Assembly (NCBI RefSeq): GCF_002094305.1 | Contig: NZ_LWTX01000003.1 | Coordinates: forward strand, 62,001 to 126,000 | Direction: 5' to 3' | Length of the DNA stretch: 64,000 nucleotides | Source of the DNA: Prescottella equi | Lineage (GTDB): Bacteria > Actinomycetota > Actinomycetes > Mycobacteriales > Mycobacteriaceae | Shown here: positions 1 to 7,762 of the stretch, piece by piece | Numbering within the stretch: the first letter of the stretch is position 1 | Layout: each line of letters opens with the position of its first letter | The notes under the pieces: model-generated | Told to the model about the DNA's origin: nothing | The model's database searches: none | What the model saw: the letters and a program-made list of their open reading frames with translations, nothing else | Translations under genes and position numbers: made by a program

Positions 1-1086
1 GCCCCGCAGCACCCGGACCGCCTCCGCGATGCCGTTGACGCCGTGGAGGTACGCCTCACCGAGCTGGCCGCCGTGCGTGTTGCTCGGCAGCCGTCCACCG
101 ATCTCCAGATTGCCCTCGCGGATGAAGTCCTTGGCCTCGCCGGGACGGCAGAAACCGAGTTCCTCGAGCTGCGGGAGCACCAGAGGAGTGAAGTGGTCGT
201 AGAGGACCGCGGCGTCGATGTCGTCCGGCGTCAGCCCGGCCTGGGCGTAGAGCTGACGGCCGACCAGACCCATCTCCGGGATCCCGGTGATGTCGGGCCG
301 GTAGTAGCTCGCCATCATGTGCTGGTCCTTGCCGGAGCCCTGCGCAGCGCCCTTGATGATCGCGGGCTTCTGACGCAGGTCCTTGGCGCGCTCGGCCGAG
401 ACGATGACGAGGGCCTGACCGCCGTCGGTCTCCTGGCAGCAGTCGAGCAGGTGCAGCGGCTCGGCGATCCACCGGGAGTTCTGGTGGTCCTCGAGCGTGA
501 TGGGCTTGCCGTAGAACCACGCCTTCGGGTTGTTCGCGGCATGCTTGCGGTCCACGACAGCAACCCGGCCGAAATCCTCACTCGTGGCACCGTACTGGTA
601 CATGTACCGCCGGGCGAACATCGCGACCCACTGGGCGGGAGTCGCCAGTCCCTGCGGGGTCAACCATGCGTACGCTGCGCGGTCGGCGGTGGAGTCCATC
701 GGGCGGTCGTGCTGGCCCGCACCGAAGCGCATTCCGGAGCGCTCGTTGAACGCGCGGTAGACCACCACGACGTCGGCGATGCCGGTCGCGACGGCCATCG
801 CGGCCTGCTGCACCGACGCGCACGCCGCGCCGCCGCCGTAGCCGATCCGGGAAAAGAACTTGAGCTCCCCGAGCCCACAGTTGCGGGCGACGAGGATCTC
901 GCCGTTGGTCTCCATCGTGAACGTGGTCAGACCGTCGACCTCGGAGGGGTCGATGCCGGCGTCGGCGAGGGCCGCGGTGACCGCCTCGCACGCGAGCTGC
1001 AGCTCCGAACGGCCGGACTTCTTCGAGAACTCGGTGGCACCGATACCGACGATCGCGGCGGCACCCGAGAGCGGGCTGACAGCCAT
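1..1086 (-). CDS. ltp2: Ltp2-like steroid side-chain retro-aldolase (3-prime end outside window)
   Basis: Thiolase-fold lipid-transfer protein; 362 residues are visible and no stop is reached before the window edge, so the C-terminus (about 25 residues in the family) is missing. Family knowledge: Ltp2 works with the ChsH1-ChsH2 hydratase and splits the hydrated C3 side chain of the steroid CoA thioester, releasing propionyl-CoA and a 17-ketosteroid. Visible landmarks are IVGIGATEFSKKSGRSELQ at the N-terminus, IGYGGGAACASVQQAA, FNERSGMRFG, the DHQNSRWIAEPLHLLDCCQ block and, near the visible end, the NTHGGQLGEAYLHG motif. The start ATG shares one base with the stop of chsH1 (TGATG), so it is translationally coupled as the last gene of a five-gene operon. 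Assignment is by strong recalled resemblance to M. tuberculosis Rv3540c. Confidence 0.9.
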   Translation of the reverse strand, partial: MAVSPLSGAAAIVGIGATEFSKKSGRSELQLACEAVTAALADAGIDPSEVDGLTTFTMETNGEILVARNCGLGELKFFSRIGYGGGAACASVQQAAMAVATGIADVVVVYRAFNERSGMRFGAGQHDRPMDSTADRAAYAWLTPQGLATPAQWVAMFARRYMYQYGATSEDFGRVAVVDRKHAANNPKAWFYGKPITLEDHQNSRWIAEPLHLLDCCQETDGGQALVIVSAERAKDLRQKPAIIKGAAQGSGKDQHMMASYYRPDITGIPEMGLVGRQLYAQAGLTPDDIDAAVLYDHFTPLVLPQLEELGFCRPGEAKDFIREGNLEIGGRLPSNTHGGQLGEAYLHGVNGIAEAVRVLRG

Positions 1087-1532
1087 CAGGCGTCCTTCCC
1101 TTCGCTGGCGGCGGGGTACGCGACGGTGACGGAGCCCGCGAGGTGGTTGCCGAGGCTGTTCGCGCCGACGACCTTCACCTCGACGAGACCGTTCTCCTTC
1201 GAGACGACCTCACCGCTCATGGTCATCGTGTCGCCCGGGTAGTTGGGGGCACCGAGCCGGATCTTGACCCGGCGCACGGTCGCGAACGGCCCCGCCCAGT
1301 CCGTCACGAACCGCCCGGCCAGCCCGTTGCTGGTGAGGATGTTCATGAACACGTCCTTGCTGCCGCGCTGCTGCGCCAGCTCCGGATCGTGGTGCACGTC
1401 CTGGAAGTCGCGGGTCGCGATCGCCGTCGCGACGATCAGCGTGCGGGTCAGCGGGATCGCCAGCTCCGGCAGCACCTCGCCGACGGCGATGTCGTCGTAG
1501 CTGCGGCCCGTGACGGTGACGGTGGCGGTCAT
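1086..1532 (-). CDS. chsH1: ChsH1-like MaoC subunit of steroid enoyl-CoA hydratase
   Basis: 148-residue single hotdog (MaoC) domain. The core reads ATRDFQDVHHDPELAQQRGS, followed by VFMNILTSNGLAGRFVTDW, which is the ChsH1 (Rv3541c) signature. In the known system ChsH1 pairs with ChsH2 to hydrate the 17(20)-unsaturated C3 side-chain CoA ester, and the complex docks Ltp2. Here the N-terminus is about 18 residues longer than in the mycobacterial protein. The ATG overlaps the upstream dehydrogenase stop by four bases (ATGA), and the stop overlaps the ltp2 ATG, so all three cistrons are coupled. Confidence 0.9.
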   Translation of the reverse strand: MTATVTVTGRSYDDIAVGEVLPELAIPLTRTLIVATAIATRDFQDVHHDPELAQQRGSKDVFMNILTSNGLAGRFVTDWAGPFATVRRVKIRLGAPNYPGDTMTMSGEVVSKENGLVEVKVVGANSLGNHLAGSVTVAYPAASEGKDA

Positions 1533-2641
1533 GCGACCACCTCGACACCCGCGGCGAGCTGCGCGCCGAGACGGGCGAGATCCGACGCCGAACCGCCCAG
1601 GGTGGCGCCGATCTGCTTGCCCCACAGCAGGTGCCGGTGCACGGGGTAGTCGGTGTCGACACCCATGCCGCCGTGCACGTGCGTGGTGCGGTGCACCACG
1701 CGCTGGCCGCCGTCGGTGGCCCACCACTTGGCGACGAGCACCGACGTGCCCAGCTCCTGCCCCTCGGCGAGCAGCCACGCGGCCTGCCACAGCGTCACGC
1801 GCATGGCCTCGAGGTCGATGTAGCAGTCGGCCAGCTGGTGGTTGACGGCCTGGAAGGTCGCCAGCGGACGGCCGAACTGGTGGCGGCCGTTGAGGTACGT
1901 GACGGCCTGCTGGACGGCGCCGGAACCGACGCCGAGCTGGATCGCGGCGAGCGCGAGCTCGACACGGTCGAGCAACCACTGCGCGGTGGTGCCGTCGGCG
2001 GGGCCGAGCAGCTCCGCCGGGGCGGACTCGAGCGTGACGTTGCCGCAGATCTCCCAGGTGGTGGACTGCGTCTGCTCCACCGAGACACCCTCGCCCGCGA
2101 GGTCGACGACGAACAGCGCGGCACCGGTCGGCGTGGTGGCCGAGACGATCGCGCGATCCGCGACGTGCGTGATCGGGACGACGGCCTTGGCGCCCGTGAG
2201 GGTCCACTGGCCGTTCGCCTCGGCGGCGGTGGTCTGCGGGTTCCCCTCGACGTAGGGGCCGAACTCCTCGAGACCGATCGTGAGGAAGCTGCTGCCCTCC
2301 GCCACTCCCGGCACCAGCGCGGTGCGCTGCGCATCGGTTCCGAACTCGGCGACCGCGAGGGCCGCGAGGGCCGACTGCCAGATCGGCACGGGCGCGACGT
2401 GGCGGCCCTGCTGCTCGAGCAGGACGTACAGCTCGGACAGGCCCATGCCGCCGCCGCCGAGATCCTCGGGCAGCGCGATACCCAGCAGGCCCGTGTTGGC
2501 GAGTTCGCGCCACAGGTCGCGGTCCAGGCGCTCGTCGCTCAGCTCGACCTGCTTGACGCGGTCGATGTCGGCCTTGCTGGTGAAGACCTCGTCGGCGAGG
2601 TTACGAATTGCCTCTTGCTCTTCGCTGAAGTTGAAGTCCAT
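1529..2641 (-). CDS. chsE1: ChsE1-like acyl-CoA dehydrogenase subunit (FadE28 type)
   Basis: 370 residues with the acyl-CoA dehydrogenase three-domain layout: N-terminal helices (MDFNFSEEQEAIRNLADEVF), a middle beta domain with a poorly conserved flavin-contact region, and a C-terminal helical domain ending in the HVHGGMGVDTDYPVHRH block. Family knowledge: FadE28 and FadE29 form an alpha2beta2 heterotetramer (ChsE1-ChsE2) that desaturates the C3 steroid side chain. Gene order chsE2-chsH2-chsE1-chsH1-ltp2 differs slightly from M. tuberculosis, where the two dehydrogenases are adjacent. The start ATG overlaps the chsH2 stop (TGATG). Confidence 0.87.
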   Translation of the reverse strand: MDFNFSEEQEAIRNLADEVFTSKADIDRVKQVELSDERLDRDLWRELANTGLLGIALPEDLGGGGMGLSELYVLLEQQGRHVAPVPIWQSALAALAVAEFGTDAQRTALVPGVAEGSSFLTIGLEEFGPYVEGNPQTTAAEANGQWTLTGAKAVVPITHVADRAIVSATTPTGAALFVVDLAGEGVSVEQTQSTTWEICGNVTLESAPAELLGPADGTTAQWLLDRVELALAAIQLGVGSGAVQQAVTYLNGRHQFGRPLATFQAVNHQLADCYIDLEAMRVTLWQAAWLLAEGQELGTSVLVAKWWATDGGQRVVHRTTHVHGGMGVDTDYPVHRHLLWGKQIGATLGGSASDLARLGAQLAAGVEVVA

Positions 2642-3639
2642 CAGGAGTCCTCCCGTGCGGCCGGACGGAACGCGGGCAGCGTCAGATCCGGGTCGGCGTC
2701 GATCCAGTCCAGTTCCACCGGCATGCCGATCTCGACATCGTCCGGCGCGATGCCGGTCATGTTCGCGATCAGGCGCGTGCCCTCTTCGAGTTCGATGGTC
2801 GCCACGATGAGCGGGTACTCGAATCCGGGGATCTGCGGGTGGTGGTTGACGACGAAGCTGTAGACGATGCCCCGGCCCGAGGCGTCGACGGTGTCCCAGT
2901 TCAGCGACTGGCACGCGCCACACATCGGACCCGTGGGGTGGCGCAGCACGCCGCAGTTGGTGCACCGCTGGATCACCAGGCGGTGCTCCTTGGCGGCCTC
3001 GAACCAGAAAGCGTTGTCGGCGTTGAGAGCCGGTCGGGGGCGCAGGCCCGGGATGGGGCCGCCCGACTTCTCCGCCGGCTTCTCGGCCGCCTTCTCGCTG
3101 CCCTTCGGCTTGAAGCGCAACGTCCGCCAACGCTGCGTCGCGACGACCTCGTCGTCCCCACTGTGTCCGTTCGCGGCGCCGCCGCGGCGGTACGTCTTGA
3201 GCGTCGTGACGAAGTGTCCGACGCCGAGGCCGGTCTTCTTCTCCTCGGAGATCGACTCGATCACCTCGGTGAGCGAAACACGGTCGCCGGGACGCAGTTC
3301 CGTGAAGAACTCGAAGTCCGAGTCGGTCGCGACGACGGACGTGAAGCCTTCGTCGTCGAGCGTGGCGATCAGATCGGTCCACACCTGCGACGGATCGTTG
3401 TTCGCCATCTTGTCGTTGAAGGTGCGCATGGTCCACACCTGCGCCATCAGCGCCGGTGCGACAGCGCCGTCACGGCCGGTCGCCCGGGCCGCGTCGTCGT
3501 CGAGGTAGATCGGGCTGGTGTCGCCCATCGTCTCGACCCAGTGCCGGATCATCGGGGTGTTGACCTCGTCCGGACCCCACACCGTGGGAGTCAGGATCTG
3601 ACCCTCGAATGCCTTGAGCTTGGTGAGGAATTCGCTCAC
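2641..3639 (-). CDS. chsH2: ChsH2-like fusion of MaoC domain and DUF35 OB-fold domain
   Basis: 332 residues. Residues about 1-185 form a MaoC/hotdog hydratase half (start FLTKLKAFEGQILTPTVWG, then VNTPMIRHWVETMGD). A Lys/Ala/Pro/Glu-rich linker around residue 190 leads to a C-terminal DUF35 domain with a rubredoxin-like zinc ribbon, visible as CTNCGVLRHPTGPMCGAC (two CxxC pairs). In the described ChsH1-ChsH2-Ltp2 complex the DUF35 domain holds the aldolase against the hydratase. The start is GTG at 3639, four bases into the preceding stop (GTGA). The protein is about 20 residues longer than Rv3542c, mostly in the linker. Confidence 0.9.
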   Translation of the reverse strand: MSEFLTKLKAFEGQILTPTVWGPDEVNTPMIRHWVETMGDTSPIYLDDDAARATGRDGAVAPALMAQVWTMRTFNDKMANNDPSQVWTDLIATLDDEGFTSVVATDSDFEFFTELRPGDRVSLTEVIESISEEKKTGLGVGHFVTTLKTYRRGGAANGHSGDDEVVATQRWRTLRFKPKGSEKAAEKPAEKSGGPIPGLRPRPALNADNAFWFEAAKEHRLVIQRCTNCGVLRHPTGPMCGACQSLNWDTVDASGRGIVYSFVVNHHPQIPGFEYPLIVATIELEEGTRLIANMTGIAPDDVEIGMPVELDWIDADPDLTLPAFRPAAREDS

Positions 3640-4802
3640 TTGACCCTCTTCTCACGTGCCAGACCGAGGCCCATCGTGCCGACCATGTCGCGCAGGACCT
3701 CGTTGACGCCGCCACCGAACGTGTTGACCATGCCCTGGCGGGAGATCTGCTCGATCTGACCGGCCAGCAGCGCGCCCGGCGACTCGGGGCGGATGCGACC
3801 CGCGGCGCCGAGGATGCCCAGCAGCGTGCGGTACACGTCGATGTGGGTCTCGGTGCCGTACGCCTTGGTGGCGCCGGCGTCGGCGCCGGACAGCGTGTCG
3901 GCGGCAACGGCCGCGGTCATCTTCCAGTTCAGCAGGCGCATGGCCTCGAGCTTGGCGTGCGTGCGCGCGAACTCCTGCTGCACCCACGGAATCTCGATCG
4001 CGCCGTTCTCCTTGGCCCAGTCCAGGACCTGGTGCCACAGACCGTAGGTGCGGCCACCGATCGCGGCCAGACCGATGCGCTCGTGGTTGAGCTGCGCGGC
4101 GATCAGCTGCCAGCCACCGTTGACGTCACCGATGACGTCCTTCTGCGGCACCCGGATACCGCTGTAGTACGTGGCGGTGACCATGAGACCGCCGACGGTG
4201 TTGATCGGCGACCACGAGAAGCCGGGGTCGTCGGTGGGCACCACGAGGATCGAGATGCCCTTGTGCTTGGGGGCCTCCGGATCGGTGCGGGCCGCGAGCC
4301 ACACGTAGTCGGCGGTGTTCGCGCCCGACGTGAAGATCTTGGCGCCGTCGACCACGAAGTCCTCGCCGTCGGCGACCGCGCGCGTCTTGAGCGACGCGAG
4401 GTCGGTGCCGGCCTCGGGCTCGGTGTAGCCGATCGCGAAGACGATGTCACCCGCGAGGATGCCCGGCAGGAAGCGCTCCTTCTGCTCCTCGGTGCCGTAC
4501 TTCATCAGCGTCGGGCCGACGGTGTTGACGGTGACGAACGGGAACGGCAGGCCGGCGCGCTGGACCTCGTCGAAGAACACGAACTGCTCCTCGATGGAGC
4601 GGCCCTGTCCGCCGTACTCCTTGGGCCAGCCGATGCCCAGCCAGCCGTCCTGGCCGAGCAGCTTGACGACCTCGCGGAAGTACTGGCCGCCCACGCCCTC
4701 CTCGCCGGCCTTGCGTCGCTTCTCCTCCGGCAGCAGCGCCGCGAAGTACGCACGCAACTCCTTGCGGAGCGCGAGCTGTTCGGGGGATTCCCTCAAATCC
4801 AT
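3636..4802 (-). CDS. chsE2: ChsE2-like acyl-CoA dehydrogenase subunit (FadE29 type)
   Basis: 388 residues, first gene of the igr-like operon. Conserved acyl-CoA dehydrogenase motifs are plain: IGWPKEYGGQGRSIEEQ near residue 60, FAIGYTEPEAGTDLASL for flavin contact near residue 145, and FGGGVNEVLRDMVGTMGLGL at the C-terminus. It pairs with ChsE1 in the known alpha2beta2 dehydrogenase, where one full active site forms per heterodimer. It starts at ATG 4802 behind a good GAGGAG ribosome site; only 38 bases separate it from the preceding terminator, and that gap contains a 14-bp perfect palindrome that is probably the operon's operator. Confidence 0.9.
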   Translation of the reverse strand: MDLRESPEQLALRKELRAYFAALLPEEKRRKAGEEGVGGQYFREVVKLLGQDGWLGIGWPKEYGGQGRSIEEQFVFFDEVQRAGLPFPFVTVNTVGPTLMKYGTEEQKERFLPGILAGDIVFAIGYTEPEAGTDLASLKTRAVADGEDFVVDGAKIFTSGANTADYVWLAARTDPEAPKHKGISILVVPTDDPGFSWSPINTVGGLMVTATYYSGIRVPQKDVIGDVNGGWQLIAAQLNHERIGLAAIGGRTYGLWHQVLDWAKENGAIEIPWVQQEFARTHAKLEAMRLLNWKMTAAVAADTLSGADAGATKAYGTETHIDVYRTLLGILGAAGRIRPESPGALLAGQIEQISRQGMVNTFGGGVNEVLRDMVGTMGLGLAREKRVK

Positions 4803-4820
4803 CGTTACTCCTCTAATACC

Positions 4821-4834
4821 AAACGACGTCGTTT
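4821..4834. promoter_or_regulatory. Perfect 14-bp palindrome in the igr-like operon leader
   Basis: AAACGACGTCGTTT lies 18 bases upstream of the chsE2 ATG, between the ribosome site and the terminator of the preceding operon. It is a complete palindrome without spacer, as expected for a dimeric TetR-type repressor. It does not match the other two motif families in this window, so its regulator is unknown. Confidence 0.55.
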
Positions 4835-4840
4835 ACCAAA

Positions 4841-4875
4841 GGCAGACAGCCGCCGGGTTCCGGCGACTGTCTGCC
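4841..4875 (-). terminator. Hairpin terminator behind the SDR/FadD17-like operon
   Basis: GGCAGACAGCCGCCGG pairs with CCGGCGACTGTCTGCC over 16 bp with one G-U and a three-base loop. It sits between the SDR stop (4980) and the chsE2 start (4802) on the same strand, so it separates the two transcription units. No T tract follows. Confidence 0.65.
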
Positions 4876-4979
4876 TGCGTTGTCCCGGACGCTAGCGACC
4901 GAGTCGGATCCCCGGGTCACACGTCTCGCACAGCGGGAACCGCGACCCCACCTGCACTCGGTCGACTCCGAGACGCCCG

Positions 4980-5822
4980 TCAGGACGTGGCGGAATCAGT
5001 GAAATCATTCACCAGCTTGGGCGCCCAGACCACCTTTCCGAGAAAACGCTCGGCGTCGGGTGCGGTGGCCAGCCAGACCGCGGCGGCGGCCGGCACCGTC
5101 GCGGGCACCGAGTCGAATCCGGCGTCCTCGATCTTCTCGGTGCCGCCGCGCGCCTTACCGGACTCGGTGACCACGAATCCGGGGCTCAGATTGAACGCGC
5201 GGATACCGCGCCCGCGGTATTCCGCGTTGACGGCACCGGCCAGTCGCCCGAACGCCGCCTTCGATGCCGCGTACGCGACGCCCCAGCCGCCCTCGCCGGG
5301 CGCGGCCGGCGGGTCCGTCGTCGCCGATCCCGACACCAGGTCGACGATCACCCCGTCCCCGTTCTCGACCATCGACGGCAGCACCCGCTGGATCAGCGCC
5401 AGCTGATGCAGGTAGTTGCCGCGGACCATGACCTCGGCGTCGCCGAGCTGCAGGTCCAGGATCCGTTCCATGTGGCCGGCCGTCTGCGCGTAGGCGTTGT
5501 TGACCAGGACGTCGACCCGGCCCAGGACCCGAAGTACCTCGTCCGCGGCGGCCAGCACCGATTCCAGATCGAGCAGATCCATCCGGATCGGCAGCGCGCG
5601 GACGCCGCACGCCTCGATCTCGGCAGCGGTCGTCTCGAGGCTGCCGGGCACCGCGATCAGCGTCTCGCCCTCCGCGCGGGTGCGAGGCGTCACGGCGCCG
5701 TCGCCCTCCCGCACCGTGCGGGCGGTGATGGCCACGTCGAAACCCTTACGCGCGAACGCGAGCGCGATCTCCCGGCCGATACCGCGGCTCGCGCCCGTGA
5801 CCAGCGCAACCTTGCGGGTCAC
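4980..5822 (-). CDS. Short-chain dehydrogenase/reductase
   Basis: 280 residues with the classical SDR Rossmann motif ALVTGASRGIGREIALAFA, the NNAY structural motif, and the catalytic Ser (LVSGSA) with YAASKAAF supplying Tyr and Lys. The C-terminus (NLSPGFVVTE) is standard. GTG start at 5822, one base after the stop of the upstream FadD17-like ligase, so the two are coupled. The context suggests an alcohol or keto function on a steroid CoA ester (side-chain beta-hydroxyl or ring hydroxyl); the sequence alone does not give the position. Confidence 0.8.
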   Translation of the reverse strand: MTRKVALVTGASRGIGREIALAFARKGFDVAITARTVREGDGAVTPRTRAEGETLIAVPGSLETTAAEIEACGVRALPIRMDLLDLESVLAAADEVLRVLGRVDVLVNNAYAQTAGHMERILDLQLGDAEVMVRGNYLHQLALIQRVLPSMVENGDGVIVDLVSGSATTDPPAAPGEGGWGVAYAASKAAFGRLAGAVNAEYRGRGIRAFNLSPGFVVTESGKARGGTEKIEDAGFDSVPATVPAAAAVWLATAPDAERFLGKVVWAPKLVNDFTDSATS

Positions 5823-5823
5823 G

Positions 5824-7560
5824 TCAGACTCCCAGGAAACGCTGGCGACCGGAGGCGACGAACTCCGCCTCGAGCGCGGCCTTGTCCTCTGCGGTCATCG
5901 CCTCGTAGACGGGCTCGCCGCGGCCCACCCAGCGGTAGACCGGCTCGTCGGTGCGCCACAACTCGGCCTGCAGTTCGCGCTTGAGGACCTTGTTGGACCC
6001 GGTGATCGGCAGGTTGGTCGAGACCCGCAGGAACCGCGGCGTCGCCTTGCTGCCGAGATCGGCCTGCCCGGAGAGGTATTCGGCGAACTTGACCGGGTCG
6101 AAGCCTTCGAGCGATTCGACCTCGATCGCGGCCATCACCTGGTCACCCGACTTCGGATCCGGGATCGCGTACACGCCCGTCGCGATGACCTCCGGGTGGC
6201 GGCGCAGCACCCGCTCGATCATCAACGCCGACGTGTTCTCGCCGTCCACGCGGATCCAGTCGCCCTTGCGTCCGGCGAAGTAGATGAACCCGGCCTCGTC
6301 GATGTAGCCGAGATCGCCGGTCCAGTACCAGCCGTGCTTGATGCGGTCGGCGTCGGCGGCGTCGTTCTTGTAGTAGCCCTCGAAGGCACGCGCGCCCTCG
6401 GTGTTGATCATCTCGCCGATGGCCTCGTCCGGATTGAGCACCCGGCCGTGCTCGTCGAGGATCGCGCGGGCGCACTCCTCACGCGTCTCCGGGTTCACCA
6501 CCAGGATGCCGTCGTGCGCGGGGCGACCGAGCGCGCCGGAGGGCGCCTCCGGGTCGAGCTTGACCGAGCCGGCACCCTCCGACGAGCCGTAGCCCTCGAA
6601 CAGTTCGGCGCCGAATCGGCGGACGAACTCGGCCTTGTCCTCCGGAGAGGCCTCGGTGCCGAACCCGCGCTCGAGCTTGTTGTCGATGTCGCCGGTCAGC
6701 TCCGGGGTCGCCATCAAGTACGACAGGGCCTTGCCGACGTAGGTGAAGAACGTCGCGCCGAAGAACTTCACGTCCGGGAGGAAACCCGAGGCGGAGAACT
6801 TCCTCGCCTCCGGCAGACACACCGTGGCACCGTTCGCGAGCGCCGGCGCCCACAACGCCATCAGCGCGTTGCCGTGGAACAGTGGCATCGGGCAGTAATC
6901 GACGTCGTCGCGCTTGTGCCCGTACTTCGCGGTGTTCGCGTACGCCAGGCGCGACAGGCGGCCCTGGCTGCACTTGACGCCCTTGGACATCCCGGTGGTG
7001 CCCGACGTGAACAGCAGCAGGAACAGGCTGAACTCGTCGATGCCGTCGGCCATGGCCGGCTCCACCCGGTGGGCATCGATCCGCTCCCGGTAGTCCGGTG
7101 CGTCGACGAGGACGAACCGGTCCTCGGACAGCCCCAGATCCAGGCCCTTCAGCTTCTCCATGCCCGCGGCGTCGGTGACGATCAGCTGGCAGTCGACGTA
7201 CTTGATCTCGGCCTCGAGTTCCGCCGCGCCACGCGTCGGGTTGATCCCGACGATCGTCGCGCCGGTCAGCGCCGCGCCACCGAGCCAGAACAGGAACTCC
7301 GGCACGTTCTCGAGCAGCACGCCGATATGGAACGGCCCGTCGGTCCGCAGCGATCGGGCGAGATCACCGCACGCGGCGCTCTCGCGGACGACCTCGTCCC
7401 ACGTCCAGTCCTGCTCGCGGGTGCGGAGACCGAGATGCTCGTCGCCGACGCGATCGAGCAGCATCTCGGCAATCGTGGTGCGTTCCAACTCATTCTCTCC
7501 TGTCACGGCGCCGGTGGGCGCGGTACTGATGGCCGTCGGCGGTGTCGGCGGGGCAGCCAT
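5824..7560 (-). CDS. Steroid acid CoA ligase, FadD17/CasG/CasI family
   Basis: Adenylate-forming acyl-CoA synthetase of 578 residues from ATG 7560. Motifs: LLFTSGTTGMSKGVKC (P-loop), the motif YGSSEGAGS, YWTGDLGYIDEAG and GRKGDWIRVDGEN. The whole reads like mycobacterial FadD17, which activates the C5-chain C24 steroid acid; Rhodococcus CasG and CasI are related C24 and C22 ligases. The N-terminus before LERTTIAEMLL is low-complexity (Ala/Thr/Pro); a TTG start at 7488 with AGGAGAG eight bases upstream fits the family length better. Probably cotranscribed with the following SDR. Confidence 0.8.
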   Translation of the reverse strand: MAAPPTPPTAISTAPTGAVTGENELERTTIAEMLLDRVGDEHLGLRTREQDWTWDEVVRESAACGDLARSLRTDGPFHIGVLLENVPEFLFWLGGAALTGATIVGINPTRGAAELEAEIKYVDCQLIVTDAAGMEKLKGLDLGLSEDRFVLVDAPDYRERIDAHRVEPAMADGIDEFSLFLLLFTSGTTGMSKGVKCSQGRLSRLAYANTAKYGHKRDDVDYCPMPLFHGNALMALWAPALANGATVCLPEARKFSASGFLPDVKFFGATFFTYVGKALSYLMATPELTGDIDNKLERGFGTEASPEDKAEFVRRFGAELFEGYGSSEGAGSVKLDPEAPSGALGRPAHDGILVVNPETREECARAILDEHGRVLNPDEAIGEMINTEGARAFEGYYKNDAADADRIKHGWYWTGDLGYIDEAGFIYFAGRKGDWIRVDGENTSALMIERVLRRHPEVIATGVYAIPDPKSGDQVMAAIEVESLEGFDPVKFAEYLSGQADLGSKATPRFLRVSTNLPITGSNKVLKRELQAELWRTDEPVYRWVGRGEPVYEAMTAEDKAALEAEFVASGRQRFLGV

Positions 7561-7658
7561 GTCCTATGCGCGAAAAGTATCCGCGGGCTGTCGCGCAGAT
7601 CACCGTCAGTCTCGCTCAGTGGTAACTCCCCCCATCGCGGGTTCCGGACGTGAGAAAT

Positions 7659-7696
7659 TGCCGTGAGAAACCCGTCACATGACACACCTCACGGCA
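7659..7696. promoter_or_regulatory. Nested inverted repeats in divergent ligase promoter
   Basis: TGCCGTGAG and CTCACGGCA (9 bp, exact) flank 20 bases whose centre carries GTCACATGAC. The nearly concentric arrangement lies between the divergent FadD17-like and second ligase genes, a likely operator or promoter control site. A CGTGAGAAA direct repeat overlaps the left arm. Confidence 0.4.
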
Positions 7697-7762
7697 TCTA
7701 CCTGGGTGTTCGCTGGTCAATGGTGACAGGAGCGACACTGTGACATCGAAGAAAGGTCACCC

